Source of the DNA: Desulfuromonas sp. TF
GTDB taxonomy: Bacteria > Desulfobacterota > Desulfuromonadia > Desulfuromonadales > ATBO01
Direction: 5' to 3'
Length of the DNA stretch: 52,597 nucleotides
NCBI RefSeq assembly: GCF_000472285.1
Contig: NZ_KI421416.1
Coordinates: 93,214-145,810 of the forward strand
Shown here piece by piece: positions 1-7,609 of this stretch. Made by a program: the position numbers and the translations under genes. Position 1 is the first letter of the stretch, and each line of letters starts with the position of its first letter. The notes under the pieces are model-generated. The model had not been told where the DNA came from, made no database searches, and saw nothing but the letters and a program-made list of their open reading frames with translations.

Positions 1-166
1 GGTTACGCAAAATTTCCGGAATCGGCAAGCGGCAAGCACCTTTAGCTTTATAAAGCCATTGTAGCGCTGAAGAAACCGCAGTCAAACACCCCGTGCCTCT
101 TCCTATTGGATTACCCCGCGTTTTCTGATAATGATAAAGAAAACAATTTTCCAAAAAGGTATAAGC

Positions 167-802
167 ATGAGAGCCAAATCGACCTTCAGATATCTGCTGA
201 TTCCGCTAGTCATTTTTTCTCTCGCCGGCCCTGCCGCGGCGCAACCCCCGCAAGGACCGACGGAACAGCTCCGCAATGATATCGATGCAATCGTCTCCAT
301 TCTCAGAACCAGGGGCCTTGAAGCCGCAGAAAAGGCCGATCGGATCACGGTTCTGGTTAAGCGGCGCTTCGATTTCGAAGCCATGTCCAGACTGGTTCTG
401 GCCGTAAACTGGCGGCGGGCCTCCGAGGAGCAGAAGGCCCGGTTCAGCGGGCTCTTCGCTGACCTTCTGGAGGCGAACTACCGGGGGCGTATGGAAGATT
501 ACATCTCGGAGTATTCGGATGAACATGTGGAATACGGCTCGGAAACCATCAGGGATGGCAGAGCTCTTGTGGAGACTCTCCTGGTGACCGATACCCGGGA
601 GTTCCCCATCAGCTACAAGATGCTTCAGAAAGAAGGGGAATGGCTGATATACGATGTGGAGATCGAAGGAGTCAGCCTGGTTCGGAATTTCCGCAGCACC
701 TACGATGAAATCGTGCGCAGGGAAGGAATCGATCGGCTGCTGGAGCGGATGGAACAGAAGATCCGCGAGAGGAAGTCGGCTTCCTCCGGCAAGGCCAACT
801 GA
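167..802 (+). CDS. mlaC: MlaC-like phospholipid-binding periplasmic protein
   Basis: Predicted periplasmic lipid carrier of the MlaC/Ttg2D family, which shuttles phospholipid between the outer membrane and the inner-membrane MlaFEDB ABC transporter. The protein is 211 residues from the ATG at 167, chosen because AAGG lies 7 bases upstream; an in-frame ATG at 131 has no ribosome site. A signal peptide is clear (hydrophobic core LLIPLVIFSLAG, cleavage near AAA-QPP). The body carries family landmarks: an LVKRRFDFEAMSRLVL stretch, then VNWRRASEEQKARF, and a WLIYDVEIEGVSLVRNFRS-type core strand near the C-terminus. No mlaDEF genes follow; they may lie upstream of the window. Family assignment is from sequence memory and fairly secure. 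Confidence 0.82.
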   Translation: MRAKSTFRYLLIPLVIFSLAGPAAAQPPQGPTEQLRNDIDAIVSILRTRGLEAAEKADRITVLVKRRFDFEAMSRLVLAVNWRRASEEQKARFSGLFADLLEANYRGRMEDYISEYSDEHVEYGSETIRDGRALVETLLVTDTREFPISYKMLQKEGEWLIYDVEIEGVSLVRNFRSTYDEIVRREGIDRLLERMEQKIRERKSASSGKAN

Positions 803-942
803 GTTTTTCCGGATCAGAACTGCCACGGGAAACCAGCCGCACACCGCCCCCCGAAAATCTGTGGATTCTCCCCTTCGGGTTGAACATCCCGATTGCATTC
901 GAGACGGTACAAAGGTAAGCTCTCGGCCAAAGGAGGCTGGAA

Positions 943-1548
943 GTGACCCTGCTGTATTTTCTCGATCTGCTTGGAACCGCCGCTTTTGCCGCTTCGGGGG
1001 CCTGGGCCGGCATCCGGCGAGATATGGATCTTTTCGGTGTGATGGTGCTGGGACTGGTCACCGCCACCGGCGGAGGCACCCTGCGCGATCTGCTCCTGGG
1101 GGATACGCCCCCTTTCATTCTCCAGAACGAAACCTATCTCTATCTCTCCATCGCCGTTTCGCTGGCCGTCTTCTTCTTCCATCGGCGGATAGGTTTTCTT
1201 CAGCACCCGCTTCTTTACTTCGATGCGGTGGGATTGGGAACCTTCGTGGTGATCGGCACCAGCAAGGCCCTTGCCTTCAACATCGGTTTTCTCGGTTCGG
1301 TGCTGCTGGGAGTCATGACCGCCACCGCCGGCGGCATGCTCCGCGATATCCTGTCCAGCCGGGTTCCCCTGATCCTGAGAAAAGAGATCTACGCTTCCGC
1401 CTGCCTTGCCGGAGCCGCCCTCCTTTATGTCCTTCACCAGACGCCCCTTCCCCACAACCTCTCGCTCCTTGCCGGAGCCCTGGCCGTCGTCGCCCTGCGG
1501 CTGATGGCGATCCGCTTCAACTGGTCCCTGCCGCGCGCCGGAACCTGA
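943..1548 (+). CDS. TRIC-type cation channel (UPF0126 family)
   Basis: Seven-helix membrane protein of the UPF0126/YicG family, the bacterial counterpart of trimeric intracellular cation channels. It is 201 residues, almost entirely hydrophobic. The family's internal duplication is visible: GGGTLRD at residues 43-49 and GGMLRD at 130-135 are the paired glycine-kinked motifs of the two three-helix repeats. The start is GTG at 943, fixed by a perfect AGGAGG at 931-936 with a 6-base spacer. It sits 140 bases downstream of the MlaC gene on the same strand. Role in potassium or other cation conduction is known for homologues; the substrate here is inferred. Confidence 0.9.
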   Translation: MTLLYFLDLLGTAAFAASGAWAGIRRDMDLFGVMVLGLVTATGGGTLRDLLLGDTPPFILQNETYLYLSIAVSLAVFFFHRRIGFLQHPLLYFDAVGLGTFVVIGTSKALAFNIGFLGSVLLGVMTATAGGMLRDILSSRVPLILRKEIYASACLAGAALLYVLHQTPLPHNLSLLAGALAVVALRLMAIRFNWSLPRAGT

Positions 1549-1689
1549 AACATCCCCTGCAAGGTCTTACGGACGGGGTCGGTCTCCCCTCGATCGAAAA
1601 ACCTGCTAGCATTCAACTCACAGGCCGGCAGTCGGCAGATAAATCGGCTGCGGCTCTTCCTCTTCCATCCATTTCGAAGGAGCGACCAT

Positions 1690-1848
1690 ATGGACTTCTT
1701 GCGCATTCTGCTGGCCATCCTGCTGCCGCCGCTCGGCGTCTTCTTGCAGGTGGGGTTCGCAGGGGCCTTCTGGCTGAACATCCTGCTGACGCTGCTCGGC
1801 TACATCCCAGGCATCGTTCATGCGGTCTGGATCATCGCAAAGAGGTGA
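1690..1848 (+). CDS. YqaE/Pmp3 family small membrane protein
   Basis: A 52-residue hydrophobic protein with two transmembrane helices separated by a short turn, matching the YqaE/Pmp3 proteolipid family (UPF0057). The hallmark is visible: helix 1 ends LLPPLGVFLQVG, and the second helix runs FWLNILLTLLGYIPGIVHAVWI. The start ATG is set by AAGGAG at 1677-1682 with a 7-base spacer. Family members are linked to membrane potential and stress tolerance in yeast, plants and bacteria. It stands alone between the channel gene and the convergent phospholipase D gene. Confidence 0.9.
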   Translation: MDFLRILLAILLPPLGVFLQVGFAGAFWLNILLTLLGYIPGIVHAVWIIAKR

Positions 1849-1882
1849 TGCCGAAAGGAGAACAAAACGGGGTTCCCTCCGA

Positions 1883-3490
1883 TCACAGAAGAGGTGAGTC
1901 CTTGAAGAGGCGCCAGCCCCAGTGGAACATTTTCCGGTATCGCAGCGCTCCCTTCATCTCTTCGGGTGGGATATGGTCCTCGGGACCGAAATCGACGATC
2001 GCGCGACCTTTGTCGTCTCGAAGGGGATTCCCTTCCGCATCGCGCTTGATGAGGTATTCATAGATCAGCGGGGAGCCTTCGGCGATGAACCCCCGCCGAT
2101 TCTGCAGAAGATCCCCGGCAAGGGGAGAAGACCAGGCGGCCGCGACGAGTTCGCTGTTGAGGGCCATGCTCAACGGATCGAGATTGTACGTCCCGACCAG
2201 CGCCAGCCGACCGTCGAAGACCGCCAGTTTTGAGTGCAAATTGTGCCGGTCTCCGGCAACATAGATGCGCAGGCCCGGAACCCTGGCCAGCAGCTCCGGC
2301 CACTGCTCCAGGAATACCCCCTGACTCATGGCATTGTCGCTGGACAGAGGGCTGTTGGTCAGAACGGTGATCTTCACTCCCCGTGCGGCGGCTTCCTCCA
2401 GGATGTCCGCGGCTTCTTCCGGCAGGACCAGATAGGGGCTCTGGATGAAAACCTCCTCGCGTGCGGAGCGCACCAGACGGATCAGACTGCGGGTGATGAA
2501 ATCGTCCGCCTCCATCAGCCGGCAGCGGCTGTCGACCAGACGAACTTCGGCGGAAGTCCGCTCGGGTTCTGATTCCACAAGGGCCCCGCGAAGCTGAGGC
2601 ATATCCCGGAGCTCTTCAAGCCAGGGAAAGTCACGTTCTTGTATCCGCTCCTCTATCTCCGAAGGGATCGACCCACCGCGCAGCCAGGCATCCATCACTC
2701 GATAAGCCAGGAGCAGGTCATCCGTAGAGTCCTTCAGGTCGAGTTCCTCCCGCTCCACCCTGTGCGCTTCCCCCCCCATGTACTGGGCTTCGAAAATGGT
2801 TTCGAGGCGTTCGCCCGTCATGGGTCCGACAAGAAGAATGTCAGTATCGCGAAAGACCTGCGGATCGTCATCCGGAGAAGTGAAATATTCGCTGGAGATG
2901 TTGCGGCCGCCGATCATGCCACGCATCCCGTCGGCGAGAAGAATTTTGTCATGATTGCTGACGAAGATGGCCGCCGGATTCAAGGTCAGAAAGGCGTCCA
3001 GATACCTGAAAGGAAGAGGGCGGTAGATGCGAACCGTTATTTTCTTCGTATTGACGAGAGTATCGAGGTAATCGTTTCCTCGCAGGGTGCGCGACATCCT
3101 GGTGCCCATGGCGTCGAGAAGGATACGGATATCAAGCCCTTCATGAGCCTTGTGCAGAATGTGGCCGAGAAAAGCCATGCCAAATATATCTTGCTTGAGG
3201 ATGAAATAACCGATGTCAAGGCGCTCGCGGGCCGCCGCCAGGAGGCGCCAGCGTTCGACCCACCCCATGGAATTTTCGTCCAGCAGACTCACCCGAATCT
3301 CTTCTCCACCTCCGTCCGGGAGGAGATCGAAAACCTCGCGAAGAGAGAGATCTGGATTCATCGGATCGGGAAAGCCGTCACGGCGGCCGCTGCGGTCCGG
3401 AAGCTGAACTTCGAGCAGCAGGTTGCCCGCCATCCAGGCGACGGCAAGACCTCCCATGATGAAAAGAAGCGACTTTCCAAAGCCCTTCAT
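1883..3490 (-). CDS. Membrane-anchored phospholipase D / cardiolipin synthase-like protein
   Basis: Member of the phospholipase D superfamily with two complete HxKxxxxD catalytic motifs: HDKILLAD at about residues 180-187 and HSKLAVFD at about 419-426 (535 residues from the ATG at 3490). An N-terminal hydrophobic segment (SLLFIMGGLAVAWMAGNLL) should anchor it to the inner membrane with the catalytic part outside. The ATG at 3490 has GAGGGG just upstream; the alternative ATG at 3502 has no ribosome site. The length and the long linker between the two motifs fit the YmdC/ClsC-like group. It lies 46 bases downstream of the endonuclease/exonuclease/phosphatase gene on the same strand and probably shares its transcript. 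Whether it makes cardiolipin or hydrolyses phosphodiesters cannot be told from sequence. Confidence 0.88.
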   Translation of the reverse strand: MKGFGKSLLFIMGGLAVAWMAGNLLLEVQLPDRSGRRDGFPDPMNPDLSLREVFDLLPDGGGEEIRVSLLDENSMGWVERWRLLAAARERLDIGYFILKQDIFGMAFLGHILHKAHEGLDIRILLDAMGTRMSRTLRGNDYLDTLVNTKKITVRIYRPLPFRYLDAFLTLNPAAIFVSNHDKILLADGMRGMIGGRNISSEYFTSPDDDPQVFRDTDILLVGPMTGERLETIFEAQYMGGEAHRVEREELDLKDSTDDLLLAYRVMDAWLRGGSIPSEIEERIQERDFPWLEELRDMPQLRGALVESEPERTSAEVRLVDSRCRLMEADDFITRSLIRLVRSAREEVFIQSPYLVLPEEAADILEEAAARGVKITVLTNSPLSSDNAMSQGVFLEQWPELLARVPGLRIYVAGDRHNLHSKLAVFDGRLALVGTYNLDPLSMALNSELVAAAWSSPLAGDLLQNRRGFIAEGSPLIYEYLIKRDAEGNPLRDDKGRAIVDFGPEDHIPPEEMKGALRYRKMFHWGWRLFKDSPLL

Positions 3491-3536
3491 AGGTCCCCTC
3501 ATCGCCGCCCGGTGCGGCTCTCAGCTGTATGGCGAT

Positions 3537-4802
3537 TTACAGCGCGACAGGTTTCTTCATCAGTTCCGCAATCATTTCTCCAAAACCCGTGGCCGAGGCA
3601 AGCCAGGCCGCCCGCCGATCCACTCCGGGTTCGGGGGAAGCCAGGTCGCCGTTCATAATTATACCAAGCTGGCGACGGCGCATGGTGTCGTGCCAGCGTC
3701 CATATTTCGCCGCCATCTCCTCATCCAGCCAGCCGTAGGATACGAGCAGCCCGCGATGGTCGGATTCATCAGCGCCGACCACCCGCACGGCCTGGGGAAG
3801 GAGATCGGCCGTGGCAAAAACGCCGTCAAGGGGCCATTCCGGCTGGAGGGCAGGATAGGTCGACCAGATCGAAAGATCTTTCAAACCCTCAAGTGCAGCG
3901 ATACGCACCCGGGCATCGACCAGTTTGCCGCTGGTCAAAATGTCGTGCGTCCGGTCGGCGGCAAAAGGCCCGCGAGCGGCGGTCATATCCGAGGGGACGG
4001 CATTGATATCGCCAAGCAGCACGGTCGGAACCTCGGGGCGGACGTAGTTGCGCAGGATTTCAGCGGCCTGGACCTCCCGCTGTTTCAGGACGAAGGCCTC
4101 CAAATGAGTCACCAGCACGTCCACCGGCTGGCCGTGAAAATCGATTCGCACCCTCACGATGCCGCGCTTCTCGCCGAGAATACGCGAGAGCAGGTGCCCG
4201 GCGGGGTCTATCGTGGTCCCGGATTCACAATGAGAACCGAGTTCGCAGGCATGGTCTTCCATGACCGGATGCCGGACAAGGACGGCGTTGCCGAATTGAA
4301 CCTCCAGCCCCGGGACCGTCCGGCGCCAGGTTTCGCCGCGCACCACTCGATAGAAATGACCCGTGAGAGAAAAGAGTTCATCGGCCAGGAACGCGGCCTG
4401 ATCGGTCCAGCCGCTGCGACGCGAATGGAAATCGACTTCGTTGAGACCGATGACATCCACAGGAGAAGTCGCCGGCGCCTCCTCGACGATTCGTCGGGCG
4501 ATGGCACGAAGAGTGGCTTCGACCTCCCTGCGGGTGGCGAACAGGCGCCATTCGGAGCCGAGGCCCGAATGAAGATTGTAGGTGAGCGCCCGCAACGGCG
4601 GCAGATCCGGGCGCTGCACCAGCCGGGGCGGAGCGGGATCATCCCTCCAGTAAGGGAGTCGCTCCGAAATTGCATCGGCGTCCCGAACCTGCCCGAAAAT
4701 GCTTTCCATCTGGAAAGCGTCCCACGGGCTGGCGATGGTGAAAGCCGTCATGAAGATCAGCGGCAGGGCAAGGCTGTACAGGCGGAATCTAGGCTTTCGC
4801 AT
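3537..4802 (-). CDS. Exported endonuclease/exonuclease/phosphatase family protein
   Basis: A 421-residue member of the DNase I-like metallohydrolase superfamily. All core motifs are visible in order: YNLHSG (strand 1 Asn), GLNEVD (metal-binding Glu), THLEAF, LGDINAVP (Asp and Asn) and SDHRGL (catalytic Asp-His). A hydrophobic N-terminus (LALPLIFMTAFTIAS) predicts a signal peptide or anchor, so the enzyme likely works outside the cytoplasm, on a lipid headgroup or other phosphodiester rather than on chromosomal DNA. It is the first gene of a two-gene unit with the phospholipase D-like gene. Substrate is unknown. Confidence 0.87.
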   Translation of the reverse strand: MRKPRFRLYSLALPLIFMTAFTIASPWDAFQMESIFGQVRDADAISERLPYWRDDPAPPRLVQRPDLPPLRALTYNLHSGLGSEWRLFATRREVEATLRAIARRIVEEAPATSPVDVIGLNEVDFHSRRSGWTDQAAFLADELFSLTGHFYRVVRGETWRRTVPGLEVQFGNAVLVRHPVMEDHACELGSHCESGTTIDPAGHLLSRILGEKRGIVRVRIDFHGQPVDVLVTHLEAFVLKQREVQAAEILRNYVRPEVPTVLLGDINAVPSDMTAARGPFAADRTHDILTSGKLVDARVRIAALEGLKDLSIWSTYPALQPEWPLDGVFATADLLPQAVRVVGADESDHRGLLVSYGWLDEEMAAKYGRWHDTMRRRQLGIIMNGDLASPEPGVDRRAAWLASATGFGEMIAELMKKPVAL

Positions 4803-4972
4803 GTTCTCTCGATATCGGATAAGTGTCGATGAATGAAGTGGGGCGGGCGAAGCGGCGGGGCGCTCTGAAAGAATCCCTCCCTGAACAAATAAACCCCTCT
4901 ATTAATACCACTGCTCACCGATTTCATGCAACCCACTGAACGGCCGTGTTTTTTTCTAAAAACCTCGACCGT

Positions 4973-5100
4973 CCACGAAGAGCACGAAGAGACACGAATG
5001 AATCAGGCCGTTCATGGACAAGGATTTTCACCACGTAGGAGATAATCAACAGGCCCGCAACAGCGCGAATTCTTAGCGCCCCTTTCGTGTCCTTCGTGGA
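4973..5100. repeat. Inverted-repeat cassette of CACGAAG iterations (copy 1)
   Basis: The left arm begins TCCACGAAGAGCACGAAG at 4973 and iterates a roughly 9-base unit (CACGAAGAG) three times up to about 5000. The right arm at 5081-5100 is its reverse complement with small differences (TTCGTGTCCTTCGTGGA). The arms enclose about 80 bases. The right arm overlaps the 3' end of the PGPGW gene, so that protein's last residues are encoded by the repeat. A second cassette of the same size and design lies at 30979-31116. It may be a small non-autonomous element; no transposase is nearby. The stretch between 4803 and 4972 shows nothing I can name. Confidence 0.6.
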
Positions 5101-5327
5101 TGAATGCTTTTTCCGGGGGGCACCTCTCTCCGGCGGTTCCTGGTCTTATGCCACCAGTTTCGCGCAAAAATCTCCGAACGGTCGAGCAGGTGCGCAACGC
5201 CACGTGATTCGGAGGCCAGCACCCCCAGACCGGCAAAGACCACGAGCAATCCGGGACCGGGCACGGCCAGCAGAAAAATCCCGACCGAAATCAGGAGGAT
5301 TCCCAGTAGCAGTTTTACCGTCTTCAT
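5073..5327 (-). CDS. PGPGW family transmembrane protein
   Basis: Small membrane protein of the PGPGW family (PF09656): the sequence VKLLLGILLISVGIFLLAVPGP followed by GLLVVFAGLGVLASESR shows two helices around the PGPG turn. From the ATG at 5327 it has 84 residues. Neither this ATG nor in-frame ATG 5429 has a good ribosome site, so the N-terminus is uncertain; a longer form would add a basic 34-residue tail. The C-terminus (KSIHPRRTRKGR) is encoded by the right arm of the repeat cassette, so the original stop was probably replaced when the repeat arrived. Function of the family is unknown. Confidence 0.72.
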   Translation of the reverse strand: MKTVKLLLGILLISVGIFLLAVPGPGLLVVFAGLGVLASESRGVAHLLDRSEIFARNWWHKTRNRRREVPPGKSIHPRRTRKGR

Positions 5328-5467
5328 CCACGGTTTTCTCTGTTGCGATTCCGTCGAATGGACATTCTGAAAACGGTGGCCTGCCCGGCTGGAACTGAGG
5401 TGCCGCAATGTTTTGCGAAAGGGAGTCATATCTATAGAATAGCAGCTCAAACAGAGCAAATGTGACT

Positions 5468-5505
5468 GAAGCGGCGCCCCGGCCGGAGCGCCGCTTCTTT
5501 TTTAT
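5468..5505 (+). terminator. Intrinsic terminator, plus-strand orientation
   Basis: GAAGCGGCG at 5468-5476 pairs with CGCCGCTTC at 5489-5497 (9 bp), followed by a T-run on the plus strand. Both flanking genes run on the minus strand, where the hairpin lacks a U-tract, so it would end plus-strand (antisense) transcripts and could still protect the 3' end of the hemerythrin message. Confidence 0.55.
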
Positions 5506-5512
5506 CGACAGT

Positions 5513-6469
5513 TTAGTGCACGCGGATTTCAGGCTGTTCCGAGGTGACCGACGGGATATCGGGATATTTGGACTGCGCCAGCTCTTTTTCCCGATGGAAT
5601 CCGTCCAGCACCTCCCCCGCCCTGTTTTCGCTCAGGGTTTCCTCCAGATCCCGGAAAATTTTGTTTTCTTCTTCCCGAATGTGATGCTCGACCATTTCCT
5701 TGAGCACCGTCGCCTTGGCCAGGAAACGCTCGTCTTCGGGCGACATCTCAGCAAGTTCTCGAAGGACCATCTGCGCCGCATGATGTTCTTCCAGCCCTTC
5801 GAGGGCGTCGGACCAGAGTTCCTTCCGTTCCCTCAGGGAGGCGTAGACCATTTTCTCTTCGGCGATCATGTGGGGAAGGATCTCCTTGCGAAGCGTTTCG
5901 ACCAGACTTCTTCGCTCCGCCGCGCTCTCCGACTCCCGCATTCGGGTAAAGATTTTCTTCGTTTCCTCATGATCCTTCTTCAGCGTCTTGAACAATTGAT
6001 CGTGCATGGTCGCGCTCCTTGTCGGCTGTTGAGTTTCCCATACTTTTTCCGCAAGCACCTGTTCTACATATCGCAGGTGTTTTATCTCATCCTGCCGGTT
6101 GCTTTCGATGAGACTCCGGATTTCGGGGGGAAAATCTTCTTTCGCGGCCTCCTCGTACTTGCGGTTGGTCAACTTTTCGTTGGTCTGCATGGCCAGTGCC
6201 CCCTTGGTGCCGGTGCTGCTGCGCAGTCCCGTGAAGCCCTCGATCAGATATCCCTTGAGATCGGGGGAATCGGGAGCTTTTTCTCCCATCCCGACGAGCT
6301 TTGCCGAGAGCTCGCGCACATGCCGCTCATGATCTTTTTGGAACAGGATCAGTTGATCCCGAACCCCGCGATGCTCGGTTTTTTCGATGGCATGCTGATA
6401 GGCATGGGTGGCATCGATATCCAATTGAATGAGAGATCTGATCTTTCTCTGGATTTCCTTCTGTTCCAT
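5513..6469 (-). CDS. Ferritin-like (DUF2383/PA2169-type) and hemerythrin fusion protein
   Basis: A 318-residue all-helical protein with two modules. Residues about 1-145 resemble the PA2169/DUF2383 ferritin-like four-helix bundle, with Glu and His pairs such as DATHAYQHAIE and KDHERHVREL. Residues about 154-275 form an HHE hemerythrin domain with candidate di-iron ligands H167 (KDHEE), H200 and E204 (LPHMIAEE), H229/H230 (EEHH) and H262/H263 (VEHHIREEE). The start is fixed by AAGGAG with a 7-base spacer. The protein is cytoplasmic (no signal). Hemerythrin domains bind oxygen, nitric oxide or iron; a role in oxygen, NO or iron handling is inferred. It is transcribed alone. Confidence 0.85.
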   Translation of the reverse strand: MEQKEIQRKIRSLIQLDIDATHAYQHAIEKTEHRGVRDQLILFQKDHERHVRELSAKLVGMGEKAPDSPDLKGYLIEGFTGLRSSTGTKGALAMQTNEKLTNRKYEEAAKEDFPPEIRSLIESNRQDEIKHLRYVEQVLAEKVWETQQPTRSATMHDQLFKTLKKDHEETKKIFTRMRESESAAERRSLVETLRKEILPHMIAEEKMVYASLRERKELWSDALEGLEEHHAAQMVLRELAEMSPEDERFLAKATVLKEMVEHHIREEENKIFRDLEETLSENRAGEVLDGFHREKELAQSKYPDIPSVTSEQPEIRVH

Positions 6470-6611
6470 TTCTCGTCTCCTTTATGCAAGAGTCTTTGGC
6501 CCGAGTTCGGAAAGATGAAGACAGAATAGAGTGAAACCCGCCCTTGTCAAATACCGCCGCCCACGCTTCTGCGGAACAGAAACGGGTAGACGACAGACCC
6601 TGCATTTCTCC

Positions 6612-7448
6612 TCAAGCTTCGATCCAGCGCATGCTCATTTCCCGCAGCAGACGCCGCGCCTCCGGATCGTAGGCCTGGGCATCGGCCCGTCCCTGGCGGA
6701 GACCTTCGAAATACGCCCCCGTCATCTCTTCGACCTCCTCCGACAGCACCAACCGCTCCAGGGCGCGGGCTCCTTCACCGACCGAAGTCCTCGGCTTGCC
6801 GAACCATTCACGCACCATTTTCGTATCCATGAGCGATGCCGGATGCAGGGCGTTCACCGTGACTCCGCTTCCCTCCAACTCCGCGGCCAAATCGAAGGTG
6901 AACATCACCAACGCCAGCTTGCTCTGGCTATAGGCGCGCATCCCGTTGTATCCCCGCGCCAGCATCGGATCGTCGAAATCGATCGTCTGCTGGGCGGCGG
7001 AGGCGACATTGACGATGCGGGCTTCCCCGCTCTCTCCGGCGGCACGGCGCAACAGCGGCAGCAGGCGACGGGTGAGCAGGAAAGGGGCCAGATAATTAAC
7101 AGCGAAACGAAGCTCCCAGCCGTCCGCGCTCGTCTCCCGGGACTTCGGATGCGATCCGGCTCCGAGTCCGGCGTTGTTGACGAGAATGTCGAGGAGTGGA
7201 TTTCCGGCGGCGACTTCGGCGGCGAGGCGGCGGACCGCCTCCAGCGAGGAAAAGTCACCGTTGAAGTAATGAAGCCGATCGTTGCCCGTGGCTCGGCGGA
7301 TTTCCGCAAGGGCGGAGCGGCCCTTTTCCGGGCTGCGTCCGTGGAGAAGGATCACGGCGCCTGACGCGGCAAGGTCTTCGGCGACCCGTCTTCCAAGTCC
7401 GTCGGTTGCGCCGGTGATCAGAATGGTCCGTTCACTGAGTCGTCTCAT
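6612..7448 (-). CDS. Short-chain dehydrogenase/reductase (retinol dehydrogenase-like)
   Basis: Classical SDR of 278 residues. The NAD(P)-binding motif TGATDGLGRR follows the first strand (RTILITG), NNAGLG is the structural motif, and the catalytic Ser (VNVASAAQ) and Tyr-Lys (YSQSK) are present. The Arg residues after the glycine motif suggest NADP. The start ATG at 7448 has GGAGG upstream and places the Rossmann motif at the usual distance from the N-terminus; longer in-frame extensions are non-homologous. Sequence most resembles the retinol dehydrogenase 11-14/WW-domain oxidoreductase branch, which is a broad annotation; the true substrate is unknown. Confidence 0.9.
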   Translation of the reverse strand: MRRLSERTILITGATDGLGRRVAEDLAASGAVILLHGRSPEKGRSALAEIRRATGNDRLHYFNGDFSSLEAVRRLAAEVAAGNPLLDILVNNAGLGAGSHPKSRETSADGWELRFAVNYLAPFLLTRRLLPLLRRAAGESGEARIVNVASAAQQTIDFDDPMLARGYNGMRAYSQSKLALVMFTFDLAAELEGSGVTVNALHPASLMDTKMVREWFGKPRTSVGEGARALERLVLSEEVEEMTGAYFEGLRQGRADAQAYDPEARRLLREMSMRWIEA

Positions 7449-7540
7449 GGAGGCCTCCGGGTCAGTCTGGGCGCCGGCAAATATTTTTATGGGTAGTGTA
7501 GCCGGGTTGTTTCCGGAGGCAAGCGGGGGGAGGAGTCGCG

Positions 7541-7576
7541 AAGAAGAAAGGGCTGCTCCCCAGAGGGAAACAGCCC
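7541..7576 (-). terminator. Intrinsic terminator of the DUF4015 gene
   Basis: On the minus strand, GGGCTG (7571-7576) pairs with CAGCCC (7550-7555), with further pairing inside, followed by TTTCTTCTTC. It lies just after the DUF4015 stop at 7610 and before the SDR gene. Confidence 0.6.
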
Positions 7577-7609
7577 AATTTTCAGCTCGTTCTGTTTGTT
7601 CCAGACGGG

